From the NCBI GenBank assembly GCA_021811315.1, contig JAJZPF010000013.1, positions 1 through 64,000 of the forward strand: DNA of 64,000 nucleotides, in the 5' to 3' direction. The position numbers were made by a program, and so were the translations under genes. Below, one piece after another: positions 32,578 through 41,914 of this stretch (the first letter of the stretch is position 1; every line of letters starts with the position of its first letter). Source of the stretch: a bacterium. GTDB taxonomy: Bacteria; Elusimicrobiota; Elusimicrobia; Elusimicrobiales; UBA9959. Under the pieces are notes generated by a model. The model saw only the letters and a list, made by a program, of their open reading frames with translations. It did not search any database and was not told the DNA's origin.

Positions 32578-33758
32578 ACGGCCCCCGCCCTGCCGAGCGC
32601 GGCGTAGAGGCCGGCCTTGAAGGCCGCCGGGGAAAAGAACGCGCTCCTGGCCAGGGCGTTCCCGGCCAGGACACCGAGCCGCTCCGGGGAGCCGCATAAT
32701 TCCGCCGTCCTCGCGGCCAGTTCCTCCCGGCCGTTCACCAGGAAGCCGTTCACACCGTTCTCAACTATCTCCTTCAGCCCGCCGCCGTTAAAAAGCACCG
32801 GCACAAGCCCGCGCGCCATGGCCTCTACCGGGGTTATGCCGAAATGCTCCATTTCATAGGGTTCGGCCTTCGCGTCCACGTCGAGGCCGGCCATATGCCA
32901 GTATATTTTTGAGGAGCCGTAAAGGGCTGAAAGTTCCGCGAAACCGGGGTTCAGCTCGAGGCGCACCGGCAGTCCGGCGGCTTTTTTACGTATTTCATCC
33001 AGGTACACGGACCCTTCGGCGCCTACGGAGCCGGCTATGATGAAAGTCCAGCCTTCAAGGCCTCTTTCCACGAGCCCGCCGAAAACCTCCAGCATCTCCA
33101 GTATCTTTTTTTTCGGCGTTATCCTGGAAACCGTCAGGATGGCTTTCCCGGCCCCGCCGACGGGAGCCGCCTGTACGGCAGGGTAAACGACTTCGGCCGG
33201 CAAGCCCCACAGCTCTTTTATCCAGCCCCTGGCGAATTCGCTGCAGGTGAGCACGGCGTTATAACGCGCGGCGTGATTTTCCGGGGTGAACAGGCCGGCC
33301 AGAGCCCTGTAAGGCAGGGCATAGGTGTATTTCAGCACCGGGCCGTACGCCTCCCATTCCCTGCGGAGGTCGCCGCGCGGCGGGAAATGGCAGACCAGCG
33401 CGCTTTTCGGTGAAAGAGGTTCTATCATGGCGCGGGTGGATTCGCAATTTATGAAAAGGTCGTATTTCGCCGTAAGCGGCGAGATTTCCGCCGCTTCGGC
33501 GGCCAAGTTCCGCTGCTGGAGGAGGATGTTATAAAGCCCCAGGGGGACGCTCTGGAACCGGGGCCTGAATTTAAGATTTATAAAATTAACCCGGCCCAGG
33601 TCCAGGCCATAAGCCCCTTCCAGAAAAGACCTCTCTACGGGCTTCCTGCAAAGCAGGGTCACGTCGTTTTCCTTCCCCAGAGCCGAGGCCATATCGCAGC
33701 AATATTTCTGGCCTCCACCCAGAAAATCCAGCGCCCAGTCGTAAAGCAGTATCTTCAT
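32574..33758 (-). CDS. Glycosyltransferase family 4
   Basis: The 394-residue protein begins ILLYDWALDFLGGGQKYCCDMASALG, has ILTVSRITPKKKILEMLEVF and an EMEHFGITPVEAMARGLVPVLFNGGGLKE donor site, with the usual Glu replacing the common ExFG pattern. It is a GT-B sugar transferase of the polysaccharide block. It abuts the CDP-alcohol phosphotransferase gene. Confidence 0.88.
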   Translation of the reverse strand: MKILLYDWALDFLGGGQKYCCDMASALGKENDVTLLCRKPVERSFLEGAYGLDLGRVNFINLKFRPRFQSVPLGLYNILLQQRNLAAEAAEISPLTAKYDLFINCESTRAMIEPLSPKSALVCHFPPRGDLRREWEAYGPVLKYTYALPYRALAGLFTPENHAARYNAVLTCSEFARGWIKELWGLPAEVVYPAVQAAPVGGAGKAILTVSRITPKKKILEMLEVFGGLVERGLEGWTFIIAGSVGAEGSVYLDEIRKKAAGLPVRLELNPGFAELSALYGSSKIYWHMAGLDVDAKAEPYEMEHFGITPVEAMARGLVPVLFNGGGLKEIVENGVNGFLVNGREELAARTAELCGSPERLGVLAGNALARSAFFSPAAFKAGLYAALGRAGAV

Positions 33759-34466
33759 TTATTTATTGAGCTTCGCGCTCCTGGCCAGGTAGAGCGCCGT
33801 CACGAAGACCAGGTCGGCCGCCGACACCAGCGCCGAAGCGCCGAGGAACCAGGCGCCGGAACCATATAGGACCGCGAAGGGCAGGATGAAGATATGCGCC
33901 TGCGGGTCCGTAAGATTGTAATAGACCTTGTAATGCAGCGTCCCGGTATGCGCGACGTAACCCGAATCTTTTTTACCGGCCTCCCAGCTCCCGCCCAGGA
34001 CGGCCCAGAAATCAGTCTTCACCCTGCAGGCCAGCAGCTTGGCTACGGTCACGAAAGCCCCGATCACCGGCCAGGTCTCGCCGCCCAGGCCTATCCCGAG
34101 GGCGAAATAAGAGAGGATATAAAAATTCCCCACCAGCCCGTCCCAGTATTTCCCGGCGCGGGAAGCGGTCTGCGGCCAGGCCCGGGCCAGGTTCCCGTCC
34201 ACGCAGTCGAAGATAGTATAAAGCAGCAGGAACAGCCCGCCCCAGAACATAGCCAGGGGCCCGCCGGAAGCCAGCGCGGGCAGGGAGGCCAGCCCCAGTA
34301 CGGCGGTCAGACCCGTTACGCCGTCGGGCGTGGCGCCGAAGCGCCGCAGGAACAGGGTAAGCGGGAAGGAAACGGGGCGCGCCACGTAGAAGATCCAGGG
34401 ATAGTTGGCGTCCCAGGCTTTTTTTTCGCTATAGCCCTTCAGCAGCTCTGTTTTCTCATCGCTCAT
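33759..34466 (-). CDS. CDP-alcohol phosphatidyltransferase family protein
   Basis: This integral membrane protein of about 235 residues would transfer a phospho-alcohol from a CDP-linked donor. It shows the family signature DCVDGNLAR followed by GKYWDGLVG. The first three aspartates are intact, but the fourth (usually DxxxD) is Gly. In a polysaccharide cluster it may decorate the glycan or prepare a lipid carrier. The start at 34466 follows GAAGGTAG; an upstream ATG at 34484 overlaps the ATPase gene. Confidence 0.78.
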   Translation of the reverse strand: MSDEKTELLKGYSEKKAWDANYPWIFYVARPVSFPLTLFLRRFGATPDGVTGLTAVLGLASLPALASGGPLAMFWGGLFLLLYTIFDCVDGNLARAWPQTASRAGKYWDGLVGNFYILSYFALGIGLGGETWPVIGAFVTVAKLLACRVKTDFWAVLGGSWEAGKKDSGYVAHTGTLHYKVYYNLTDPQAHIFILPFAVLYGSGAWFLGASALVSAADLVFVTALYLARSAKLNK

Positions 34467-34476
34467 ATCGCTACCT

Positions 34477-35652
34477 TCAGACAAGGCCGGAAAGGAACTT
34501 CCCGGCGCTTATCACGCGCACTCCGTCCTGCACAAAATCCGTGCCCGGCGCCCGCACCAACTGGTATACGAACGGCACCGAGAGCTTTGAGGCAAAATAC
34601 CTCAGCGGCCTGGAAACGCTCTTAACGGAAGATTTTGCCTCCACGGCGAACCAGGGCTTGTTATCAAGCGTAACCAGGAAATCCGCCTCCCGCTGCTCCC
34701 TGTCGCGCAGAAAATGCAGGCCCGCCTTATACCCCTCCGCGTCAAAAAGGTAATCCACGAACTTCAGCAGGTGGGAAGCTATAATATTCTCGAACCGGGC
34801 GCCGTCATCGGGCGTCTCCGACCAGTCCCAAAGGTAAAGCTTGGACTCTTTTTTTAGGGCCTTTATGGCGGAATTCTGATATGGATACACGCGGAAATGA
34901 TAATAGAACCGCTCAAGCACGTCCACCCATAAAGCGGCCGTTCTGTGATTCACCGAGAGTTCTTCCCTTATCGAATTTATGGACAGGACGGACCCGACCT
35001 TTTCCGGCAAAAGCGCCACAAGCGCCTGCAAAGCGGAAAGGTCCCTGATATTCTCGATGTCCCGTATATCCTCTTTGACGAGCAGATCGGCCCTTTCATT
35101 GTGCCAGCGGCGCAGGTGTTTGGCGCTGCCCTTCAGATAGATCGCGGGAAAGCCGCCTAATGCCAGCAGGGATTCCAGAATTTCCGGTTTTACTCCGGCG
35201 CCGTGGAAATTGAGCGCTTCATAAGGTTTGCCGGCGAACCTAAATCCGGAAATTTCCGCCACCGAAAGAGGGTGCAGCCGGTAATGATGATAGCGGCCCA
35301 GAAGCGAATCTCCGCCTTTCCTGTAAACGTTAAGTCTCGCGCTTCCCGTCACGAGTATCTTTACGCTATCCTTGTTCTTATCGTAGACGCCTTTAAGATA
35401 GTTCTTCCATTTTTTATATTTATGGATCTCGTCGAAAATGAGCAGCTCTTTTTCCGGCTCAAAACGACCGGCAAGAATGCCGCGCCTGTCTTCGCCGCTG
35501 TCCCAGTTCAGATACTGTGTTTTGTGCGGATAAAATTTTCTGCCGAGGCCCCCCGCCAGCGTGGTCTTCCCCACCTGCCTGGGCCCGGATATAAAGACCA
35601 TCTTTTCCTTCAGGTCCGATAATATATCCTGCTCCAGGTAGCGGCCAAGCAT
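34477..35652 (-). CDS. ATPase with AAA and DUF4143 domains
   Basis: The 391-residue protein has a Walker A motif GPRQVGKTTLAG near residue 24, a Walker B LLIFDEIHKYKKW and the sensor-like ILVTGSARLNVY. A C-terminal DUF4143 region with LLALGGFPAIYLKG and a nuclease-like FLVTLDNKPWFAVEAKSS follows. Such proteins are widespread accessory genes of unclear role. It has its own 135-bp upstream gap and AT-richer codons, so it appears inserted in the polysaccharide block. Confidence 0.82.
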   Translation of the reverse strand: MLGRYLEQDILSDLKEKMVFISGPRQVGKTTLAGGLGRKFYPHKTQYLNWDSGEDRRGILAGRFEPEKELLIFDEIHKYKKWKNYLKGVYDKNKDSVKILVTGSARLNVYRKGGDSLLGRYHHYRLHPLSVAEISGFRFAGKPYEALNFHGAGVKPEILESLLALGGFPAIYLKGSAKHLRRWHNERADLLVKEDIRDIENIRDLSALQALVALLPEKVGSVLSINSIREELSVNHRTAALWVDVLERFYYHFRVYPYQNSAIKALKKESKLYLWDWSETPDDGARFENIIASHLLKFVDYLFDAEGYKAGLHFLRDREQREADFLVTLDNKPWFAVEAKSSVKSVSRPLRYFASKLSVPFVYQLVRAPGTDFVQDGVRVISAGKFLSGLV

Positions 35653-35787
35653 AAAATCCTCCCTTTTATATCATTATACAAATCTGACTACACATTTTAA
35701 CACTTAGATACAATTTTGTGGAGCATTAAGCATGCATCTTAGTGCAGTATGTTGCAATAAAACCGCGCTTCCGGGCATACTATTGCC

Positions 35788-37437
35788 TTAAGCGGCGCCG
35801 TTTCCCGCCGGCTTCAGCGCCAGACCCAGCCTGTCCCCGCGCTTCAACGTAAGCGCGCCGGCGTCTTCCGTGAACTCGCCGAAAGCCTCGTTAAAGCCTA
35901 TGTCGTCGGAAACCAGGCAGCCGCCGCCGGAGAGAAAAGGCCAGGCCGCTCCGTACTCGAAACGCATATTGGCGCAGGTATGCGCGCTGTCGTGCAGGAA
36001 CAGGTCTATTTTCCCGGTCCGCTCCAGCGCCGGGAGTAGCAGTTCCCGGGAAGAGCCGATCTCCAGCTTCCAGCGCCCGCGCAGGTTTTCCGGGACCAGC
36101 CAGCCTATCTCCCTGCTGCCCGGCACAAAGCCCTCGCCCTTCTCCGCGCCGATGTCAATGGAGGTAAGGGCGCCGCGGCCGTTGCGCTCCATGGCGCGCA
36201 GGATAAAACAGGAGGAGGCCCCGTTGGCCACGCCGGTTTCCAGGACCCGCTCCGGCCTGAGCAGGCGCGTTAATACATATATTACCTTCCCGCAGGAGAA
36301 TTCGAGCACGCCCCCGCCCCGGAAGATCTCTCCCGCACCAGCCAGTTGCCTGCGGAGCTCAGCGGCGCACTCTTCCGCCTCGACAGCGGCGGCGCGCGTT
36401 TCCTCTGGGGTCTTCCCCAGAAAAGCGGCCAGCCTGGCTTCGAAGACGCGCTCGTAGAACGGCCCGTAATAATACCAGCCCAGCAGTTTAGACTTTATGA
36501 AAGCCGCAAGGACGCCGGCGGCTTTTGAAACGTACCAAGCCGCCTCCACCCCCTCCAGCCCCGCTCCGCGGAACGGGATGAGCGGCAGGCGCAGCAGCCA
36601 GGAAGAGAATACAGCGAGGAAATCCAGGAACAGGATGGACCATTTCCTGGCGCTCGTGAAATGCTTACTGTAGAGCCTGAACGTGGCCTCCAGCATCCGC
36701 CTGCGCCCGCGCGCCCGCTCCCATTGCAGCGCCGAGGATCTGCCGCCGAAATGCGTCACCAGCGCGTCGGGACAATACCACAGCTCCAGACCCGCGGCCA
36801 GGGCCCGCCAGCACCAGTCATGCACCTCGCCGTAGAAAAAAAAGTCCTCGTCCAGCGCGCCTATCTTCTCCACGGCTTCGCGGCGGAGCATTACGCAGGC
36901 CCCGGAAACCCGGTTCAAAGGCCCGGGGACCTCGTAATCATAAAAAGAACCTGAGAAAAAGCGGGCGTTAAAACTTTTCGGCAGGAAATAATAAGCCCTG
37001 AAAAGCCGCAGCAGGGACAGGAGCGGTCCCGGGGCCGGGTAAAGCGACTGCTGCGTGGAACCGTCGTCTTTGATAAGTCGAGGGGCAGCCAGCGCGGCGG
37101 CAGGGTGCGAGTCCATAAGGTCCGCCAGTATCCCCGCCGCGTCGTTCCTAAGGACCGTGTCGTTATTCAGCAGCAGCAGGTACTTCCCCGAGGCCAGCGC
37201 CATCCCCTGGTTGTTCGCCGCGGCGAAGCCGGCGTTGTATTTGTTCAGTACCAGGCGCGCCGCCGGGAATGCGTCCCGCACCATCCCGGCGCTGCCGTCG
37301 GAGGAGCCATTGTCCACCACAATGGTTTCCACGGTCCTGCGGCCCCGGAATTGAGCAAGGGAGGTAAGGCAGCCGCGCAGGTATTCCCTGGCGTTTCTGT
37401 TGACTATTATGACGGATATTTCCGGTTTTTCAGACAT
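35788..37437 (-). CDS. GT2 glycosyltransferase fused to a SAM-dependent methyltransferase-like domain
   Basis: Residues 1 to about 240 form a family 2 glycosyltransferase: SVIIVNRNAREYLRGCL, VVDNGSSDGSA, LLLNNDTVLR and EVHDWCWRALAAG. A membrane-associated helical linker lies near 260-320. From about residue 385 to 540 a class I methyltransferase-like fold follows, with VLETGVANGASSCFILRAM, SIDIGAEKGEG, DLFLHDSAHTCANM and GGCLVSDDIG. One polypeptide may thus add a sugar and methylate it. The stop lies in front of the inserted ATPase gene's promoter, and the start overlaps the next GT2 gene by 8 bases. Confidence 0.88.
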   Translation of the reverse strand: MSEKPEISVIIVNRNAREYLRGCLTSLAQFRGRRTVETIVVDNGSSDGSAGMVRDAFPAARLVLNKYNAGFAAANNQGMALASGKYLLLLNNDTVLRNDAAGILADLMDSHPAAALAAPRLIKDDGSTQQSLYPAPGPLLSLLRLFRAYYFLPKSFNARFFSGSFYDYEVPGPLNRVSGACVMLRREAVEKIGALDEDFFFYGEVHDWCWRALAAGLELWYCPDALVTHFGGRSSALQWERARGRRRMLEATFRLYSKHFTSARKWSILFLDFLAVFSSWLLRLPLIPFRGAGLEGVEAAWYVSKAAGVLAAFIKSKLLGWYYYGPFYERVFEARLAAFLGKTPEETRAAAVEAEECAAELRRQLAGAGEIFRGGGVLEFSCGKVIYVLTRLLRPERVLETGVANGASSCFILRAMERNGRGALTSIDIGAEKGEGFVPGSREIGWLVPENLRGRWKLEIGSSRELLLPALERTGKIDLFLHDSAHTCANMRFEYGAAWPFLSGGGCLVSDDIGFNEAFGEFTEDAGALTLKRGDRLGLALKPAGNGAA

Positions 37438-38317
37438 GGCAAAGCAGATATTTCACCAAGGCTTTAGAATAAGTGAGAAATCCGGCGCCACCCCCAATAC
37501 GCAGGAAGGCGGAAAATTGCTCACGGGCTTCCGGTTTCCGCCCAGAGCCGAGGAGAACGGAGCCGTAGAGGTAGCGCGAGCCGGCCTCGAATTTATCTAT
37601 CGCCCGGCGCTCCCCAGGCCAGAGCTTTCTGAATTTATCGGCCAGGTAAAAACTGTCCTTGTACATGGGCTCGCTCTGCCCGGCCGTGCCCGGCCTGAAG
37701 CGCTGCAGGGTGAGGAGTTCGGGGATGAACCCGAAGGAAGTCTCCGCCGCCAGGCGCAGCAGCAGGTCGAAGTCGTCCTTGCCGAAAAGTTTCTCGTCGA
37801 AACCGCCCGTACTTTCAAGAAGAGAGCGCCGCATCATGGTGCTGATAATGGGCACGGCCACGCCGCGCTCAAGGAAGGTCCTGAACAGTTTCCCTTCCCT
37901 CGGCTCCGTGAAGATCCTCTCGCCCAGGCTGTTCCCGTCCGCGTCTATCCTTCCCACCCCTGTATAGGCAGCGCCTATACCAGGGTTCGCCGCGAGGAAT
38001 TCGACTTGGGCCGCCACGTGCCCCGGCAGCCACAGGTCGTCCTGGTCCAATACGCAGACCAGTTCCCCCAAAGCCAGGGAGAGCCCTTTGTTGCGGGCGG
38101 CGGCGACCCCCTTGTTTTCCTGTTCCACTATCTTCAGGCGATTATCGGCGGCGTAGCGCGAAATAACTCCGGCCGAGCTGTCGGAGGAGCCGTCGTTGAC
38201 CACTATAACTTCGATGTTCCTGTATGTCTGGCCGAGCGCGCTTTCCAGAGCGCCGGAGATCCAGCTTTCCCCGTTATAGCAGGTAACTATCGCGCTCACC
38301 ATCGGGCCGCCGCTCAT
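37430..38317 (-). CDS. Glycosyltransferase family 2
   Basis: The 295-residue GT-A protein begins with VSAIVTCYNGESWISGALES and has VVNDGSSDSSAG, VCVLDQDDLWLPG (the metal-binding DxD-type site) and a FGKDDFDLLLRLAAE segment. It would use a nucleotide-sugar donor on the cytoplasmic face. The start at 38317 is chosen for its ATGA overlap with the preceding GT4 gene; the frame extends further upstream but inside that gene. Confidence 0.9.
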   Translation of the reverse strand: MSGGPMVSAIVTCYNGESWISGALESALGQTYRNIEVIVVNDGSSDSSAGVISRYAADNRLKIVEQENKGVAAARNKGLSLALGELVCVLDQDDLWLPGHVAAQVEFLAANPGIGAAYTGVGRIDADGNSLGERIFTEPREGKLFRTFLERGVAVPIISTMMRRSLLESTGGFDEKLFGKDDFDLLLRLAAETSFGFIPELLTLQRFRPGTAGQSEPMYKDSFYLADKFRKLWPGERRAIDKFEAGSRYLYGSVLLGSGRKPEAREQFSAFLRIGGGAGFLTYSKALVKYLLCHV

Positions 38318-39549
38318 GAAGCCCCCTTGAAGCCGCCGATGACCTCCGCCGTGATGCGGAGATATTCCCGGACCATTTTTTCCACTGAAAATTCGGAAAG
38401 GGCCCGCGCCCGCGCGCTGGCGGACATAGCCGCCAGTAAAACCCTGTCGGAGAACAGGCGCAGGCATTTTTCGGTCATGGCCTCCACGTCGCCCGGTTTG
38501 AAGAAAAAACCGCTCTCGCCGTCCACAATGGTGGAAGCGGTGCCGCCTATTGCGGCCGTCACCACGGGCTTGCCGCAGGAAAGCGCTTCCAGCGCCACCA
38601 GGGGATGGCCTTCCACCCGCAGCGTGGGATTAAGAAAAATATCGCAGGCATTATAGTATTCCGGCTGCCCGCTCTGCGGCACATGCCCGCAGAAAGCCGC
38701 GCTCCCGGAGAGACCCAGCGAAACGGACAGGCTTTCAAGGGAGGCGCGCTCCGGGCCGCCCCCGGCTATCAGCAGCCGGGCGCCGCTCATTTTTTCCTTT
38801 ATCCGCCTGAACGCCTCCAGCCCCAGATGGAAACCCTTCTGCTTATGCAGTACGCCGGCCATTAGTATGACAGGCCAGGCTCCCGAAAAACCGTGCCTCG
38901 CCAGCGTCTTCGCCCCGGCGGCCGGGTCCGGCTTGAAAAGGGCGGTGTCTATCCCGTTGCAGACGGCGTATATTTTGGCGGCGGCGAAGGAAAACTCCGC
39001 TTTTATGGAGCCCGCGCTTTCCGGGCTGACGGCGATAAGCGCGTCGGACCCCTTGATAGTATTATAAAACCAGGGCAGGTAGAACAACAGGTTCTGCGGA
39101 AGGGTCTTCAAAGCGAAGGCGGCAAGTTCTCCGGCCGTGGAAACCCTGTTGAACTCGCTTCTGAGGCCGTCCCTCACCCCGGGGCCGTTCATGATGGTCA
39201 CCAGCGGCAAAGCCAGCCCGGAACGGGCAGCGGAACAGTGCCAGCCCGAGAGGTTCTCAGCCCATACAATGTCGAAAGGGGCGGACGCGTGCATCTCCTT
39301 CAGTTTCTCCAGGCTCTTCAGCCGCCAGCGGGCGGCCCAGCGCACCGACATGGAATGGTCCGTTCCGTCCAGGTACAAGGTCCTTACCCCATTCTTCTCT
39401 TCAGAAGCCTTTCCCTCCGGATGGCGGGTGGTAAGGAGCGTAACCCTGTGGCCGGCGGCCGCCGCGCCCTCGCTCATCAGCCGGCAATGGGTTTCGCTGC
39501 CGCCAGCGAGATGGGCCTCGGTAGTAGTTGACAGTATGCAGATGTTCAT
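38314..39549 (-). CDS. Glycosyltransferase family 4
   Basis: The 411-residue GT-B protein begins NICILSTTTEAHLAGGSETHC, contains VILMAGVLHKQKGFHLGLEAF and the donor motif LNPTLRVEGHPLVALEALSCGKPVVTA. It is one of four GT4 domains in the block. Its start overlaps the next GT2 gene (ATGA), so its translation is probably coupled to that gene. Confidence 0.9.
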   Translation of the reverse strand: MNICILSTTTEAHLAGGSETHCRLMSEGAAAAGHRVTLLTTRHPEGKASEEKNGVRTLYLDGTDHSMSVRWAARWRLKSLEKLKEMHASAPFDIVWAENLSGWHCSAARSGLALPLVTIMNGPGVRDGLRSEFNRVSTAGELAAFALKTLPQNLLFYLPWFYNTIKGSDALIAVSPESAGSIKAEFSFAAAKIYAVCNGIDTALFKPDPAAGAKTLARHGFSGAWPVILMAGVLHKQKGFHLGLEAFRRIKEKMSGARLLIAGGGPERASLESLSVSLGLSGSAAFCGHVPQSGQPEYYNACDIFLNPTLRVEGHPLVALEALSCGKPVVTAAIGGTASTIVDGESGFFFKPGDVEAMTEKCLRLFSDRVLLAAMSASARARALSEFSVEKMVREYLRITAEVIGGFKGAS

Positions 39550-40448
39550 AGCGGGCCTTTCCCCTCGCGCCCCAACAGGCCGTCCAGCACGGCCCGCAGT
39601 ATCAGCGCAAGTTCCTCGCGGAGCTTCCCGGCCCTCAGGGACTCCAGCAGGTATTTGGGCAGCCCGAACAGCAGCGTTCCCAGGGAAGCGGCCGCCATCC
39701 TCAAGGTCCCGAAGTTGCGCCTGAAGACCAGGAACTTGTTCCTGTAGAGATAATAAAGCCTGTCCCGTTTGGTGCGGCCCGGGACGATATCGTGCAGCAC
39801 CGTGATCCCCGGCAGATAGACCACTCTCCAGCCGTGTTTTTTCAGCCTGAGGCAGAGATCCACTTCTTCATGCGCAGTATAGAAACCGGGGTAGAAACCG
39901 CCGGCCTGGGCCAGCGCCGAGGCCCTGACCATAAGGCAGGTCGAGTTGAGCCAGTCGCAGTCGAGAGGTTTCGCCGAATCCTCCTCGGTGTAGCGGCCGG
40001 CCCAGGACACGAAATTCGCCTTATGCGCCGCGGCCGCGGGGTCTGCCATTACGGCTATTCTCGGGCCGGCCGCCCCGGCTCCCGGGTTTTCCCACAGGAA
40101 AGCGGCGAGCCCGGAGAGGGCGTTGGCCGGCAATTCCGCGTCGTCGTCCACAAAACAGACGAACTCCGCCTCCGGCGGAACCTTTTTCTCCAGAAGGCTC
40201 CTGCCGGCGGCTATCTGCGTATTTTCAGCGTTGAGGAAAAGCCGCGCGCCGCGCCAGCCGGCCGCGGAAAGGCCGGCAAGGGATTCCCGCAGGCGCGCCG
40301 GAGAGCCGTCCGTGCCGGCGTCGTCCAATACCGCTATTTCGAGCGAAGCGGTGGGGTAGTCCTGGCGGGACAGGCTCGCCAGGCAGCGGGCGGCCGCCTC
40401 CCCCCTGTTCCTCGTGCACATCAAAACGCTTATAAAGCCGCTGGTCAT
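39546..40448 (-). CDS. Glycosyltransferase family 2
   Basis: The 300-residue protein has FISVLMCTRNRGEAAARCL, AVLDDAGTDGSPA, VCFVDDDAELPANAL (DDD metal site) and GFYTAHEEVDLCLRLKKHGW, the usual GT2 rhamnosyl-type layout. The C-terminal part has a membrane-associating helical stretch (RMAAASLGTLLFGLPKYLL). It lies directly after the GT-C gene with a four-base overlap. Confidence 0.9.
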   Translation of the reverse strand: MTSGFISVLMCTRNRGEAAARCLASLSRQDYPTASLEIAVLDDAGTDGSPARLRESLAGLSAAGWRGARLFLNAENTQIAAGRSLLEKKVPPEAEFVCFVDDDAELPANALSGLAAFLWENPGAGAAGPRIAVMADPAAAAHKANFVSWAGRYTEEDSAKPLDCDWLNSTCLMVRASALAQAGGFYPGFYTAHEEVDLCLRLKKHGWRVVYLPGITVLHDIVPGRTKRDRLYYLYRNKFLVFRRNFGTLRMAAASLGTLLFGLPKYLLESLRAGKLREELALILRAVLDGLLGREGKGPL

Positions 40449-41914
40449 TTGAAGCAGTAGATCCTGGCCGCGCCTATAACGTCGAACTGCTCCGCGGCTT
40501 CTTTTTTCAGACGAAGCCCGGCAGGGGATAGTCTATCATTATTATCTCCGGGGTTTCCTATCCGGATCTCCGCCACCGCGCAGGAGCCGGGAACTGGCCC
40601 GGCCAGACCTGCGTCCCAGAGCGGCCTGATGAAACCTTTCCCGGCCGCCGTCCCGCGGTAATACGGCTCTTTATGCTTATCCCGCAGATAGTAGCCGAGG
40701 GAATTCCTCCAACTTCCGTCGGCGTAGATTACCGTAGCAGGGTGGCCCCCGAGATAACCGGCGGCCAGCCTGTGCGGAGCCGCTTCCGCCGCCCTGTACG
40801 CGCACATCTTCCAAGAAGCGCCGGCCGAGGTTGAAAGCAGGAAGGCGGCTGCCAAAGCCCTTGAACGGACCGATCTAAATCCGGAAACGAACCAGGCCGA
40901 GGTGAGAATGACGGGGAAGAACGCCATTGAAAGAAAGCGCAGCTCCTTATGCACGGGCCGGTACGGGGAAAGCGAGGACGGGCCGAACTCAAGATACGCC
41001 GTGACTATGGTGAACCAGGCCAATGGCAGCCACAGCCGCCCGGCTTCTTTTTTATAGAACGAGACCGCCGCGGCGGCCGCAAAGAAATATAAATAAAAGC
41101 CGTATAAAGCCAGCCCGTAAAGATCGAGCCCGAGCAGCCCGCGCAAGTAGATGAAGTGTCCCCTCGGGGCGATATGATAATCCGCGGAAAGTTTAGCCAA
41201 CTGCGACCGCAGGCTGAAGAAGGGGTCCCCCGCCAGCGCGGCGCCGACCGCCCAGTCGGGGAGAAGTGCCGCCAGGAACCCGCCGGCCAGGGCCAGGTGC
41301 GCGGGGCGGAAGCCATTGCGCAGCGCCCAGACGGCATAGACCAGCAGCATCACGGCGGAGTTAAGCCTGGTGTGCCAGCCAAGGCCGGCGCACAGACCGG
41401 ACAGCGCGAACAAGCCCGCTCCGCCCCATCCGCCCGGCAGCTTCGCCCCCTTAAGGAAGAACAGGGCGGAAAGGCCGGTCCAGAAAACCGGGATTTCATC
41501 GGGGTAGAGCATCGTGCCGTAGATCACGCTGATGGGCAGGAAAGCCTGGAAAAAAGCGGCGAGGACGGCGGCCCCGCGGCTGAAAAGTTCCCTGCCGAGA
41601 AGGTAGGCCAGGACCGTATTCCCGAGCGAGCATAAAAGCGGCCAGGCGGCCGTGGAGTACGGGGTCTGTCCGAACAGCTTATGGAACAGCGCGGCCGGGA
41701 AAGTGACCAGGTACCGGAAGCCGTAATAGCCGGAAACATCCGGAAACCTGAACGCCCCGTCAGCTATATCCCCCGCTATCCGCGCGTAAGCGAACTCATC
41801 GTAGCCGGTCAGCGCGCTGAAGAAGACCGCGCGCAGCGCCAGGGCGAGGAAAACGGCCGCAGCCACCAGGGCCGCGTTCCCGCCGCGCCCAGAGAGCTCA
41901 GGAAGTTCTTTCAC
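40445..41914 (-). CDS. GT-C (family 39-like) membrane glycosyltransferase
   Basis: The 489-residue protein has about ten hydrophobic helices and the first-loop acidic motif GYDEFAYARIAGDI near residue 37, followed by GYYGFRYLVTFPAALFHKLFG, typical of glycosyltransferases using polyprenyl-phosphate sugars on the periplasmic side. A soluble C-terminal portion follows. It starts with GTG, preceded by GAGGGAGAAG, and overlaps the O-antigen ligase gene by 17 bases. Confidence 0.82.
   Translation of the reverse strand: MKELPELSGRGGNAALVAAAVFLALALRAVFFSALTGYDEFAYARIAGDIADGAFRFPDVSGYYGFRYLVTFPAALFHKLFGQTPYSTAAWPLLCSLGNTVLAYLLGRELFSRGAAVLAAFFQAFLPISVIYGTMLYPDEIPVFWTGLSALFFLKGAKLPGGWGGAGLFALSGLCAGLGWHTRLNSAVMLLVYAVWALRNGFRPAHLALAGGFLAALLPDWAVGAALAGDPFFSLRSQLAKLSADYHIAPRGHFIYLRGLLGLDLYGLALYGFYLYFFAAAAAVSFYKKEAGRLWLPLAWFTIVTAYLEFGPSSLSPYRPVHKELRFLSMAFFPVILTSAWFVSGFRSVRSRALAAAFLLSTSAGASWKMCAYRAAEAAPHRLAAGYLGGHPATVIYADGSWRNSLGYYLRDKHKEPYYRGTAAGKGFIRPLWDAGLAGPVPGSCAVAEIRIGNPGDNNDRLSPAGLRLKKEAAEQFDVIGAARIYCFK

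Noticed and set aside
34477-35652. Toxin-antitoxin or defence system in the polysaccharide block
   Set aside because: Only a single AAA/DUF4143 ATPase is seen with no partner gene, so a system cannot be supported.
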